DNA of 64,000 nucleotides from Kutzneria viridogrisea (GTDB lineage Bacteria; Actinomycetota; Actinomycetes; Mycobacteriales; Pseudonocardiaceae), in assembly GCA_014138725.1 (NCBI GenBank), contig JACJID010000003.1:558001-622000 (forward strand). Reading direction: 5' to 3'. Below, one piece after another: positions 26,015-34,688 of the stretch; position 1 is the stretch's first letter; every line of letters begins with the position of its first letter. Made by a program: the position numbers and the translations under genes. A model generated the notes under the pieces. The model saw only the letters and a list, made by a program, of their open reading frames with translations. It searched no databases and had not been told where the DNA came from.

Positions 26015-26727
26015 TACGCCCCCTTCAGCAGGGTGCCCCTGATGTCGTCGAACTCGGCGTTGGCCCGGTCGTAGTCGTCGGGTCGTCCGATGTCCAGCCA
26101 GTAGCCGCCGAAGTCGAACTCGGCGGGCGGGTTGCCGCTGGCGAGCAGGTCCAGCACCAGCTCGTCGAAGCCCAGCGGGGTGCCCGGCTGGTACTCGCGC
26201 AGGGTGGCCTTGCTCAGCCCGTACACGCCCATGGACACCCGGTAGTTCAGCGTGGGCTTCTCGGTGAACTCCACCACGCGGCCGTTCTGCGTGGTCAGCA
26301 CACCGAAGTCGATCTTCACCTGGCGCTGATAGGTGGCCACGGTCAGCGGGGCGTTGCCGCCAACGTGCTGCTTGAGCATGGACGAGTAGTCCAGGTCCGT
26401 CAGCACGTCCCCGTTCATGACCAGGAAGTTGTCCGGCAGGGTGTCCAGGATCTGCAGCACCGGGCCGATCGTGCCCAGTGGGGAGTCCTCGGTGGCGTAG
26501 TCGATGGACATGCCCCAGCGACTGCCGTCCCCCACGTAGGAGCGGATCAGGTCGCCGAGGTAGCCGATGGCCAGCGTGGCCCGCTCGAAGCCGTGCTGGG
26601 AAAGCTGGGCGAGCACGATGTCCAGGATGGAGAACTCGTCGCCGATGGGCACCAGCGGCTTGGGCAGCCGGGTGGTGTAGGGACGCAGGCGAACTCCCTT
26701 GCCCCCGGCCAGGATGACGGCGTGCAT
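26014..26727 (-). CDS. Sugar-phosphate nucleotidyltransferase
   Basis: A 237-residue GT-A-fold nucleotidyltransferase. The signature HAVILAGGKGVRLRPYTTRLPKPLVPIGD covers the nucleotide-binding loop, with NFLVMNGDVLTDLDY as the metal-binding region and FGGYWLDIGRPDDYDRA near the C-terminus, as in GDP-mannose or dNDP-glucose pyrophosphorylases. It makes an NDP-sugar from a sugar 1-phosphate. The ATG has GAGGGAG upstream. It lies 14 nt after the dehydratase gene and 1 nt into the next, so it supplies the same sugar-nucleotide pathway. Confidence 0.88.
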   Translation of the reverse strand: MHAVILAGGKGVRLRPYTTRLPKPLVPIGDEFSILDIVLAQLSQHGFERATLAIGYLGDLIRSYVGDGSRWGMSIDYATEDSPLGTIGPVLQILDTLPDNFLVMNGDVLTDLDYSSMLKQHVGGNAPLTVATYQRQVKIDFGVLTTQNGRVVEFTEKPTLNYRVSMGVYGLSKATLREYQPGTPLGFDELVLDLLASGNPPAEFDFGGYWLDIGRPDDYDRANAEFDDIRGTLLKGA

Positions 26728-26741
26728 GGTCGACTCCCTCG

Positions 26742-27737
26742 TCACTGGTTGTACTGCTCGGGCTTGTAGTGCGCCAGGTTGGCCGGGTCGCAGAACCACT
26801 CGATGGTCTCGGCGAGGCCCTGGTCCCTGGTGTACTGCGGCTTCCAGCCCGTGGCCTGGTGCAGCTTGTTCGCGTCGGCGATCAGCCGCATGACCTCCGA
26901 GTTCTTGGGCCGGATGCGCTGGCTGTCCTCGGTGATCTCCACGTCCACGCCCATCACGCGGGCGATGTCGTGCGCGAGCTGGCCGATGGAGACCTCGACC
27001 CCGGTGCCCGCGTTGAACAGCTCGCCGACCACGGTCTCGGCCGGGGCGGTGCCCGCGGTGACGAACGCCTCCGCGGTGTCCTTGACGTACAGGAAGTCCC
27101 GCGTCGGGTCCAGCGCGCCGAGCTTGATCGACTTGGCCCCCGCGGCCAGCTGGCTGATCACGGTGGGGATGACGGCGCGGGCGGACTGGCGCGGGCCGAA
27201 GGTGTTGAACGGCCGCAGGGTCACCGCGGGCACCTCGAAGCTGAGGTGGTAGGACTCGACCAGCTTGTCGGCCGAGAGCTTCGAGGCCGCGTAGGGCGAC
27301 TGGGCCTGCAACGGGTGGGTCTCGCTGATCGGCACGGTGCGCGCGGTGCCGTAGGTCTCGCTGGTGGAGGTGTGCACCAGGCGGCCGGTGCCGCAGGCGC
27401 GCACCGCCTCCAGGATGTTCAGCGTGCCGATCACGTTGGTGTCCACATAGGACCGGGGCGCCTTGTAGGAGTACGGGATCGCGATCAGCGCGGCCAGGTG
27501 GTAGACCACCTCGGCGCCCTCGACCAGCTCGCGGGCCGAGGCCCCGTCGCGCACGTCGCCCTGCACGACCTCCACGTTGTCCAGCACGTCCCGGCCCAGC
27601 GACTCCAGCCAGCCCCAGGAGCCGAAGGAGTTGTACAGCACCATCGCCTTGACCCGGTTGCCGCGACGTACCAGCGACTCCACCAGGTGTGATCCGATGA
27701 AGCCCTCGGCCCCGGTCACTGCCACGACGTTCGTCAT
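26742..27737 (-). CDS. NAD-dependent 4,6-dehydratase/epimerase (LegB-like extended SDR)
   Basis: A 331-residue extended SDR. It has AVTGAEGFIGSHLVESL, THR-containing HTSTSETYGTA, the YxxxK pair in SPYAASKLSADK, and RPFNTFGPRQSARAVIPTVISQL. This last string is typical of LegB-type and related hexosamine 4,6-dehydratases acting on NDP-GlcNAc. The ATG at 27737 has GAGAGG upstream. It follows the membrane protein gene by 18 nt and precedes the nucleotidyltransferase by 14. The enzyme likely makes an unusual amino-sugar nucleotide for the exported polymer. Confidence 0.85.
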   Translation of the reverse strand: MTNVVAVTGAEGFIGSHLVESLVRRGNRVKAMVLYNSFGSWGWLESLGRDVLDNVEVVQGDVRDGASARELVEGAEVVYHLAALIAIPYSYKAPRSYVDTNVIGTLNILEAVRACGTGRLVHTSTSETYGTARTVPISETHPLQAQSPYAASKLSADKLVESYHLSFEVPAVTLRPFNTFGPRQSARAVIPTVISQLAAGAKSIKLGALDPTRDFLYVKDTAEAFVTAGTAPAETVVGELFNAGTGVEVSIGQLAHDIARVMGVDVEITEDSQRIRPKNSEVMRLIADANKLHQATGWKPQYTRDQGLAETIEWFCDPANLAHYKPEQYNQ

Positions 27738-27755
27738 CTACTGCCTCTCTAGGTG

Positions 27756-29216
27756 TTACCTGTGTTTGGTTGCCTGACCCAGAGCCACCGAGGCGTGCAC
27801 GGCGAGTACCGCCAGCAGCCCGCAACAGGCCAGCAACTGAGCCGAGATCAGGTCGATCCGCCATCCGAACCAGATGGCTCCCACCGCGGCCGAGACCTCG
27901 GTGAGCAACGCCGCCGCACAGCCTGGCAGCACCGTCCAGGTGCTCCCGCAGGCCTGCAACAGCAACGCGATGAACAGCGCCGCGCCCAGCGCCAGGTACG
28001 CGGTGTAGGCCGGGACCTGCGTCCACTCCGGACGGCCCGCGCCGATCAGCGCGGCCGTGGTGATCACCGTGGCGAACAGCAGCACCGCGACCACCAGGTA
28101 GCGGACCACCGCGAGCCCCAGCACCAGCCGGGAGCGCGCGACGAACCGGGACACCCGCGTGGTGGCCTGCGACTCGCGGCGCATCCTGCTGCGGTACCAG
28201 TACAGGTTCCACTCCGCGGCCCCCATGCTCAGCGACAGCGGCAGGGCTGCCACCGGTGCCGCCTTGGTGCCCAGCGCCGGGATCGCGGTGGCGGCGACCA
28301 CCGGGAAGGCCAGCAGGCCCGCGGTGAGCACGCCGAACAACGCGTAGGGCAGTGCGCCGAACGAGGTCTGCCTGGTGACCAGGGGTCCGTTCGCGGGGGC
28401 GGGGTTCCAGGTCTGGTGCACGGCGAATCCTACCGACAGCAGCACGGAACCAGCCAGCACACACCACACCGGCAGGTTCAACCACTGCGGCTCACCGGCC
28501 ACCACATATCCCAGGCTGGCCAGCACGCCCGGCGCGAGCGCGATGAACAGCCACTTGTCGGCCTTGCGCACCAACAGGACCGTGGCGGCCATCAGGTAGA
28601 TACCCTGCCCCAGTGCGAAGAGCACCACCGGCAGCCCTGCGCCGGAGACCAGCAGCAGCACGCCGAGCACCAGGGCGAGCAGACCGACCGAGGCGGCCAT
28701 GCCCAGCCGGAGAACCCTTGCGGCGCCACCGTTGTCCAGTGCGCTCGTCCGAGAGTACCCGAGGTAGGCCACGGCCTGGCTGAGCGACCAGGAGATCAAC
28801 ATTGACACGACGAGCACGGTCAACGCCGGGCCGCCGCCCAGCAGCGGGGCCGCCGCCGGGTAGCACAGCGCGGGCAGGCCGAACAGCAGGCCGTGCACCA
28901 CGTGCGTGCTGCGCTTGGTGGTCCACGGGTCGGGCAGCGGCTCGGGCTCCTCGGGCTCGCGCGGCACCTGCCGGTAGAGCTCCTCGGCCAGGGTGAACAC
29001 GTCGGAGAAGCCGTACTTGCGCTGCACCGCCTGGTCGGACAGGCCGTCGGCCTCCAGCCCCGCGGCGATCTCGAACGGGTCCACCGCGGCCGCGCACAGC
29101 GAGGTCATGCGCTCGCGCAACTCGTCGAGCGGGGTACGCGGCTTGGTCTCGGGAATCGTTCCCTGCACGGAGAAGTACGCGGTCTTCTGTGCCTCGGGGG
29201 CGGTACCCGCGGTCAT
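27756..29216 (-). CDS. Polytopic membrane protein of the polysaccharide operon (PelG-like position)
   Basis: A 486-residue protein. The first ~100 residues are soluble, with a helical stretch ending QAVQRKYGFSDVFTLAEELYRQVP, then about 11-12 hydrophobic segments run to the C-terminus. The layout resembles oligosaccharide flippase-like exporters. The gene directly follows the PelF-type glycosyltransferase with an ATGA overlap, the same neighbourhood as pelF-pelG in known Pel operons. PelG is a 12-TM protein that partners PelF. I see no decisive sequence signature, so PelG equivalence is inferred from position, size and topology. Confidence 0.7.
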   Translation of the reverse strand: MTAGTAPEAQKTAYFSVQGTIPETKPRTPLDELRERMTSLCAAAVDPFEIAAGLEADGLSDQAVQRKYGFSDVFTLAEELYRQVPREPEEPEPLPDPWTTKRSTHVVHGLLFGLPALCYPAAAPLLGGGPALTVLVVSMLISWSLSQAVAYLGYSRTSALDNGGAARVLRLGMAASVGLLALVLGVLLLVSGAGLPVVLFALGQGIYLMAATVLLVRKADKWLFIALAPGVLASLGYVVAGEPQWLNLPVWCVLAGSVLLSVGFAVHQTWNPAPANGPLVTRQTSFGALPYALFGVLTAGLLAFPVVAATAIPALGTKAAPVAALPLSLSMGAAEWNLYWYRSRMRRESQATTRVSRFVARSRLVLGLAVVRYLVVAVLLFATVITTAALIGAGRPEWTQVPAYTAYLALGAALFIALLLQACGSTWTVLPGCAAALLTEVSAAVGAIWFGWRIDLISAQLLACCGLLAVLAVHASVALGQATKHR

Positions 29217-30661
29217 GCGCTCCTCACTTCCCGATCCTGGTTCAGCGGGTACTTGCGGGCCAGTGTGGCGTAGAGCTCGTCGAAGGTGCCGATGGCCTGG
29301 TCAACGGTGAAGTACTCCAGCGCCCTCGTACGGGCCGCCTGGCCCAGCCGGTGGCGCAAGTCGTTGTCGGTCAACAGGTCCAGGCACGCCTTGGCCATGG
29401 CCTCCGGGTCGCGGGGCGGCACGACCAGCCCCGTGTCACCCACCGCCTCGCACACCCCGCCGACGTCGGTCGCCACGCAGGCGCGCGCGCTGGTCATGGC
29501 CTCGATCACGGTGTACGGGAAGCCCTCGGAGATGCTGGACAGCACCACGACGTGCCCCGCCGCGTAGGCGTCCCTGATCTCCTCGACCCTGCCCTCGAAG
29601 GTGGCTACCTCGCCGATCCCCAGTTGTGCCGCCAAGTCCTTGCAGCGGTTGAGATACCCCTCGCCGCCCTTGGGTGTTCCGCCGAACAGCCGCAGCCGCG
29701 CCTCCGGTAATCGCTTGTGCACCAACGCGAAGGCCCGCAGCAGCGTCTCCAGGTCCTTGATCGGGTCGACCCGGCCCGCCCAGCTGACCGTGGGGACCTC
29801 CGGCTCGGAGTCCACGGCGGGGAAGTCGGCGGGGTCCACCCCGTTGTAGACGGTGCGGATCGCGGTGGGCTCGGCGCCCAGCCGCTCCTCCCACCGCTTG
29901 TTGTAGATGTTGCCGGGGGCGATCATCCCGGCCTCCAGGTAGGCCTGCGTGCACAGCTTGCGCAGGAAGGCCAGGTGCAGCGCCTTGACCGGCCAGCGGT
30001 ACGGGCCGCCGCGGTAGCCCAGGTAGCGCTCACGCAGGTAGATGCCGTGCTCGGTGAGCAGCAGCGGGGTGCCGTAGGTCCACTTGGCGGCCAACGCGGG
30101 CAGTGCCGCCAGGCCGTTGGCCACGCAGTGCGACACCTCCGCGCGCACCGGCGGGATCGCCAGCGGGCGCAGCGAGTGCTCCAGCAGTTCCACGGCGGTC
30201 AGCGCGTCGAACACGGTCGGCGCCGTGGCCTCCCCGTCCAGCCAGCCGTCCTGCCAGGCGTCGGACAGGGCCCGCACGGTGTGCTCACCGCGCAGCGCCG
30301 CGGTCAGGTCGTAGCGCTGCCCGTACTCGAACAACTCGCGCAGCACCAGGCCGAACCACTGCTGGCCCGCGTCGGTGGGGTCCAGCAGCGTGTCGAAGAA
30401 GTCCCTGATCAGAGGCCGGAAGGCCCGGCGGGCCTGCCGGCCGGGTGTGCGCCCGGCCGGCACGGCCCCCCACAGCGGAACGGGCGTCACCGAGGCGACA
30501 TTGCGGGGCAGCTCCCAGGCTGGCTGGTTCACCGTGCCGCCGACCAGCGCGACCACGTGGAAGTCGTAGTCCGGCATACCGCGCACCAACTGGTCACACC
30601 ACACGCTCACACCACCGAAGCTGTGCGGGTAGGTGCCCTCTGTCATCAAGGCGACGTCCAT
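29213..30661 (-). CDS. pelF: GT4 glycosyltransferase of the PelF type
   Basis: A 482-residue GT-B glycosyltransferase. The N-terminus VALMTEGTYPHSFGGVSVWCDQLVRGMP matches the distinctive PelF opening. The donor half has VSWAGRVDPIKDLETLLRAF, the nucleotide-sugar site and the E-x7-E motif in SEGFPYTVIEAM. PelF polymerises GalNAc/GlcNAc from UDP-sugars in the cytoplasm for export through PelG. Length is close to the ~507 residues of Pseudomonas PelF. It starts 6 nt after the deacetylase stop and overlaps the membrane gene by 4 nt. A stand-alone surface-glycan GT4 is the alternative, but the whole operon supports a Pel-like role. Confidence 0.85.
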   Translation of the reverse strand: MDVALMTEGTYPHSFGGVSVWCDQLVRGMPDYDFHVVALVGGTVNQPAWELPRNVASVTPVPLWGAVPAGRTPGRQARRAFRPLIRDFFDTLLDPTDAGQQWFGLVLRELFEYGQRYDLTAALRGEHTVRALSDAWQDGWLDGEATAPTVFDALTAVELLEHSLRPLAIPPVRAEVSHCVANGLAALPALAAKWTYGTPLLLTEHGIYLRERYLGYRGGPYRWPVKALHLAFLRKLCTQAYLEAGMIAPGNIYNKRWEERLGAEPTAIRTVYNGVDPADFPAVDSEPEVPTVSWAGRVDPIKDLETLLRAFALVHKRLPEARLRLFGGTPKGGEGYLNRCKDLAAQLGIGEVATFEGRVEEIRDAYAAGHVVVLSSISEGFPYTVIEAMTSARACVATDVGGVCEAVGDTGLVVPPRDPEAMAKACLDLLTDNDLRHRLGQAARTRALEYFTVDQAIGTFDELYATLARKYPLNQDREVRSA

Positions 30662-30667
30662 TGTGGG

Positions 30668-32830
30668 TTAGCGCCCCTGACCTCTCTGGGCCGCGGCCGA
30701 GGTCAGCACCGCGTCGGAGGCGGTGTTGAGCTTCGGCGTCGACAGGGTGACCGGGATCGCCGGGCGCACCGGCTGGTCCAGCACGACCGGCAGCAGCGCC
30801 CTCGGTGCCAGCGGCAGGGTGCCCGCGGGCAGGGTGAGCGTGGCCCTGGCGGAGCTCAGGTAGGCCGAACGCTGACCGGCGTAGGACTCACCGAACGCGG
30901 CCCCGTTCACCGTGGTGCCCTCCGGCACGGTGACCGGGATCTCCACTCCGTCAGAGCCCTGCACGGTGACGGTGCCGCCCTGGCTGTACGCGGTCACCCC
31001 GCCCGCTGCCAGCGCCTTGGTCCACGCGGCCTGCCGCTGGAGCGTCTGCCCCGCGGCCGACAGCCTCGGGTTGACGATCGGCGTGTTCGCCGCGAACTGC
31101 GCGCGGTAGGTGGCCAGCACGCCCTCCACCACCGGGTACAGGAGCCTGCCCTCGGCGAGGTTGGACTGGTGCACGTAGTGCGGCTGCGGGTCGTTGCTCG
31201 TCACGTGCCGCATCGCGATCTTGACCTCGAGCGGCACGATGTAGTTCGCGTAGCCGGTGTTCGGGTCCAGCGGGGTGATGCAGGTGGTGGTGGCGGGGTT
31301 GTCCTCGCACACCCCGCTGCCGCCGTTGGCCCTGGAGGTGTAGATCCAGTTGTACTCGGAGACCTCCTCGGAGGGGTTGGCCACGTTGTAGAACACGTTC
31401 ATCGGGTGCCGGGGCACGCCCAGCGCCGAGGCCACCTGCCGCTGGCCGGTCTCCCGCGAGGCGTCCAGGCCGACCCACGCGATGTCGTTGGCGCTGAGCG
31501 CGGCCAGGAAGTTCGGGTTGTCCTGGGGCTGCTGGGGCAGGATGAAGGTGCCCGAGTGCTCACCGGAGAGCAGTTCGTCGGCCTGGATGGGCAGGCCGTG
31601 CTTCTGCGCGAACTCCAGGTTCTTGGTGATCTCGATGTTGATGTCGGCCTGGCTGACGTACTGGACCTGGCCCGCCGCGTTGGTCACGCAGCGCCACGGG
31701 ATCACCGTGAAGTCCTGCTGGCAGCCCAGGAAGCCGTGCGAGTAGGTGTGGTTCACCCAGCGGAACTGGCTCTTCTGCGCGTCCAGCGAGGTGGTCAGCG
31801 GATCACTGCCGTGGTCGGCGATGACCTCGTCGCTGCCGACCCCGTTGTACATGAAGTCGAACTGGAAGTTGTGCTGCTGCTGCCAGGCGACGGCGTGGTC
31901 CACGTCCTGCGGGGTGATCCGCACCGGCACGGTGTCCGGGGTGCCCGGCGGGCAGTCGTTGTTGCCGGGGGTGCAGTGCGCCGTGGAGTTCCACCGGTCG
32001 TCGGCGGCGTAGATGTCGTCGACGTTGACCGTGAAGTAGTTGCGGTAGTACCCCAGGTGCACGCCCCGCGTCGCCCAGTCGATGATGCCGTGCGCCAGCA
32101 GGCGGAACTGCTGCTGGTACCCGTTGTAGGCGAAGGTCGTGACCAGCTGCTCACGGCCGCCCTTGCGGTAGACGCCCATCAGCGTGCCCTGGGCGGTGCC
32201 GCCCGGCACGGTGGCCGTCAGCAGCGGCTCGAAGTGCGCGCCGGTCGTGGTGTTGTCCGGCTGCGGCGTCGCCAGGTAGCCGTACGCCTCGGTGACGGCC
32301 GGGTCGTTGTCCTCCAGCGGGACCGGGCCGGCCAGGTAACGGAAGGCGTCACCGGTGGCCGCCGCGGTCAGGTGTGCGGTGGTGCCGTCCAGCTTGCCCG
32401 AGTAGATCGGGCTGTTCAGGCCCACGTTGGCGCTCGGGTAGGAGAACCCGTTCACCTGGCGGATGCCGTACTGCTGCTCGTAGGCGGTCAGGGCGGTGAG
32501 CTCGGCGGAGCTCAGGCCACCCGGGTTCTCGTTGGCGAGCACCACGGCCTGGAACTTGGCCCTGGGTGCCCCGCCGACCTGGTCGGCCAGGTAGGTGTCG
32601 GTGATCTGGGGACGGTGCGCGTCACTGGTGGACAGCACGGTCGCGGCCAGGCCCTCGGAGGCCAGCTGGGACCGGATGCCCTCCACCCACGCCGAGCCGT
32701 CCGTGACGACCAGCACGTTGAGGTCCACGCGTGTCGACGCCGCCGCAGCGGCCACCCCAGGCACACCCACGAGACCGGCTACGCACGCAACTACCAGAAG
32801 CGCAGCCCTCGCTTGTGCGATCGATCGCAA
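30668..32830 (-). CDS. Secreted polysaccharide deacetylase-like protein (PelA deacetylase-domain-like)
   Basis: A 720-residue exported protein. The signal peptide (about 1-30, ALLVVACVAGLVGVPGVAAAA) precedes a Rossmann-like region (LNVLVVTDGSAW, to ~250). A carbohydrate-esterase-4-like barrel follows, with the Asp pair NVDDIYA and the metal motif HTYSH, then EHSGTF. A C-terminal beta-rich domain ends the protein. Asp plus His-x3-His is the zinc and base set of polysaccharide deacetylases, and PelA deacetylates the Pel polymer outside the cytoplasm. The TTG start has GGGG eight bases upstream and no better codon is near. It heads the operon. The order differs from proteobacterial pelA, which fuses hydrolase and deacetylase. 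Confidence 0.8.
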   Translation of the reverse strand: MRSIAQARAALLVVACVAGLVGVPGVAAAAASTRVDLNVLVVTDGSAWVEGIRSQLASEGLAATVLSTSDAHRPQITDTYLADQVGGAPRAKFQAVVLANENPGGLSSAELTALTAYEQQYGIRQVNGFSYPSANVGLNSPIYSGKLDGTTAHLTAAATGDAFRYLAGPVPLEDNDPAVTEAYGYLATPQPDNTTTGAHFEPLLTATVPGGTAQGTLMGVYRKGGREQLVTTFAYNGYQQQFRLLAHGIIDWATRGVHLGYYRNYFTVNVDDIYAADDRWNSTAHCTPGNNDCPPGTPDTVPVRITPQDVDHAVAWQQQHNFQFDFMYNGVGSDEVIADHGSDPLTTSLDAQKSQFRWVNHTYSHGFLGCQQDFTVIPWRCVTNAAGQVQYVSQADINIEITKNLEFAQKHGLPIQADELLSGEHSGTFILPQQPQDNPNFLAALSANDIAWVGLDASRETGQRQVASALGVPRHPMNVFYNVANPSEEVSEYNWIYTSRANGGSGVCEDNPATTTCITPLDPNTGYANYIVPLEVKIAMRHVTSNDPQPHYVHQSNLAEGRLLYPVVEGVLATYRAQFAANTPIVNPRLSAAGQTLQRQAAWTKALAAGGVTAYSQGGTVTVQGSDGVEIPVTVPEGTTVNGAAFGESYAGQRSAYLSSARATLTLPAGTLPLAPRALLPVVLDQPVRPAIPVTLSTPKLNTASDAVLTSAAAQRGQGR

Positions 32831-33288
32831 TGTTTACCCCGTTCACGCGCGTGCGACCACCAGGTGGCACGCGGTTTGTGAAGGAAATGGACGCGGGTGC
32901 GTCCGCCCCAACCACATCGCTGACGGCACTCCGTTGTTACCGGCGAATGGCATTCTTCAGCTAAACGCACGCTAATCGGCTGAAGGAGGTATCTACGCTG
33001 GGCCGAACGGCTCAGCGGGTAAGACTGAACGCATCATTCACATGCCCAAGTGGGTTAACTCCGGTTCATTCAGAACGACAAGTTTCCTGGACGTACCAGA
33101 CAGGCAGTGACGAACCGGACACATGATGAACCAGCAGTTGAATACGCACACCCAGCATCTTCACAGCCAACCGTTACCTGAGTCACCCATCCGTGGGTGA
33201 CGATGGCCACGATGTGGTCAGGTGCACGTTAGCCCTCGACATGACGAACGCGCGGGCAATTACCTGTGAACGGCGCAAGCATCCGGAC
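32831..33288. promoter_or_regulatory. 458-bp leader/intergenic region upstream of the polysaccharide operon
   Basis: No credible gene is seen here, and the GC content drops well below that of the flanks. The region holds several hairpins: TTCAGC/GCTGAA (about 32955-32984), CGCTGGGCC/GGCTCAGCG (32996-33017) and a perfect GTCACCCA-TCCG-TGGGTGAC (33182-33201). It must contain the promoter of the minus-strand operon. The size and structure leave room for a long 5' untranslated region. I see no match to a riboswitch class I know. Confidence 0.5.
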
Positions 33289-33669
33289 CTATATTCGGTA
33301 AATGGGCGTAGCGGGCGCCTGGGCGGCGGTCCTTGCCATGGCCCGGTCGCGCGCGTAACGGCCAAGGAACGCGTCGATGGCCGCCCTGGTGGCGCGCAGG
33401 CCCTCCGCGCAGTCGGCGAGCACCGACTCGCCCAGTGCGGTCAGCTCGTAGCAGCGCCTGGCAGGCCCCGGGGTCGCGGTGCGCCAGGCCGAGCAGACCA
33501 GGCCGTCCCGTTCCAGGTTGCGCAGCGCCCGGTAGATCCCGCTGGCGTCGTTGTCCGCCCCGCACAGCTCGCGCAGCCGCTCGATCAGGCCGTAGCCGTG
33601 GTCGGGGCGCTCGCCGAGCAGGAGCAGCAGGCAAGGGCGCACGAAGTTGCGCGGTTCACAGTCTCGCAT
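33289..33669 (-). CDS. PadR-family transcriptional regulator
   Basis: A 126-residue regulator with the PadR winged helix: CLLLLLGERPDHGYGLIERLRELCG, then ASGIYRALRNLERDGLVCSAWRTATPGPARRCYELTALGESVL. A short C-terminal helix follows. PadR proteins repress genes in response to small phenolic or hydrophobic ligands, or act constitutively. The ATG at 33669 has a GGGACGGG stretch upstream; longer versions of the frame look unlike protein. It is transcribed towards the polysaccharide operon leader and away from the GAF-ANTAR gene, so either could be its target. Confidence 0.83.
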   Translation of the reverse strand: MRDCEPRNFVRPCLLLLLGERPDHGYGLIERLRELCGADNDASGIYRALRNLERDGLVCSAWRTATPGPARRCYELTALGESVLADCAEGLRATRAAIDAFLGRYARDRAMARTAAQAPATPIYRI

Positions 33670-33968
33670 GAGTGGCACCCGTCCCGTCCAATTAGCACAC
33701 CCCAGGGCAGGGAGAGGGGCGCGAGTTCGCGTTTCGCAAGTTGAATCATGCACATGCAAGCGTACTCCCGGTACAGGATAAACCGAATGCACACGCAAGG
33801 ACCGGGCTCTCGACGCGTCCAATCGGGTAACGCTCCACGCGAACCGCGTGGCAATTCCACTGCGGCAGCCGCCGAACAGTAGAGCGGGCTGTGGTCCGAC
33901 CGGAACAACCGTGCTCCATTCCGGTCGTTTGTCGCCGACAGGGCTTCCCCAGCCCGTACCGTTCAATC
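33670..33968. promoter_or_regulatory. Divergent promoter region with direct repeat ATGCACAYGCAAG
   Basis: The 299-bp gap between the PadR and GAF-ANTAR genes carries ATGCACATGCAAG at 33748-33760 and ATGCACACGCAAG at 33787-33799, 12 of 13 bases identical and 39 bp apart. ATGCACATGCA contains the ATG/CAT symmetry often seen in PadR operators. The region is relatively AT-rich. No gene is apparent. Confidence 0.45.
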
Positions 33969-34688
33969 ATGACGTCGATGCCGGCAGCAAGACTGGCTGA
34001 AACCTTCGTCAAGCTCGCCGATACCCTGGTCGGTGACTTCGACGTCGACGAGTTCCTGCGTTTTCTCGCGAGCAGAGCGAGGGAAACACTGTCCGCGGAC
34101 GCGTCCGGTGTTGTGCTGGCCGACCTGTCCGGGCACCTGCGCACCGTGGCCGACTGCGTGGGGAAGACCAGCTCAGCGCCGCTGTGGGAGCTGCTGCGAG
34201 CGGACGGCCCCAGCATGGAGTGCTACCGCACCGGTACGCCCATCGCGGTACCCGACGTGGACCAGCACAACAACAGGTGGAACCGCTTCCTTCAGGAGGC
34301 GAGATCGGCCGGTTTCGCCGCACTGCACGCGGTGCCGTTGCGCCTGCGTGATACCACCATCGGCGCGCTCACCCTGTTCCACGCGCGCCGGGGAACACCG
34401 GACTCCGAGGACGCGCGAATCGCCGAGGCGATGGCCGAGGCCGCCGCGATCGCGTTGCTGCAGCAACGGGCAGTGCAGCGGGAGGAAACCCTTGCCAAGC
34501 AGCTCCAGGCGGCGTTCACCAGCCGCATTCTGATCGAGCAGGCCAAAGGTGTGCTCGCCGAGCGGCTGGGCACGACGGTGGATGCCGCTTTCACGGCACT
34601 GCGCGAACACGCCCGGCGAAGCAACCAGCGGTTGACCGAACTCGCCAACGCGGTGCTCTCGGGTTCGACGGACCTGCCGCGTGAGTGA
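33969..34688 (+). CDS. GAF-ANTAR sensor/antiterminator protein
   Basis: A 239-residue cytoplasmic protein. A GAF domain (about 20-165, with VGDFDVDEFLRFLASRARETLSADASGVVL and GFAALHAVPLRLRDTTIGALTLF) is followed by an ANTAR RNA-binding domain (about 180-235, RILIEQAKGVLAERLGTTVDAAFTALREHARRSNQRLTELA). ANTAR proteins bind paired hexaloop hairpins in mRNA and prevent termination; the GAF domain senses a ligand or redox state. The ATG at 33969 is the best N-terminus, though the ribosome site is weak. It is divergent from PadR. Its RNA target is not obvious in the window. Confidence 0.87.
   Translation: MTSMPAARLAETFVKLADTLVGDFDVDEFLRFLASRARETLSADASGVVLADLSGHLRTVADCVGKTSSAPLWELLRADGPSMECYRTGTPIAVPDVDQHNNRWNRFLQEARSAGFAALHAVPLRLRDTTIGALTLFHARRGTPDSEDARIAEAMAEAAAIALLQQRAVQREETLAKQLQAAFTSRILIEQAKGVLAERLGTTVDAAFTALREHARRSNQRLTELANAVLSGSTDLPRE

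Noticed and set aside
26014-28485. Single 823-residue protein including the nucleotidyltransferase
   Set aside because: Only the last 237 residues look like protein; the rest is a wrong-frame reading of the LegB-like and membrane protein genes. The ATG at 26727 has its own ribosome site.
29717-32881. 1054-codon plus-strand frame
   Set aside because: Antisense to the PelF-type gene and the deacetylase gene, both with clear domain signatures.
33193-33744. Plus-strand gene opposite PadR
   Set aside because: The frame is antisense to the PadR domain and has no family features.
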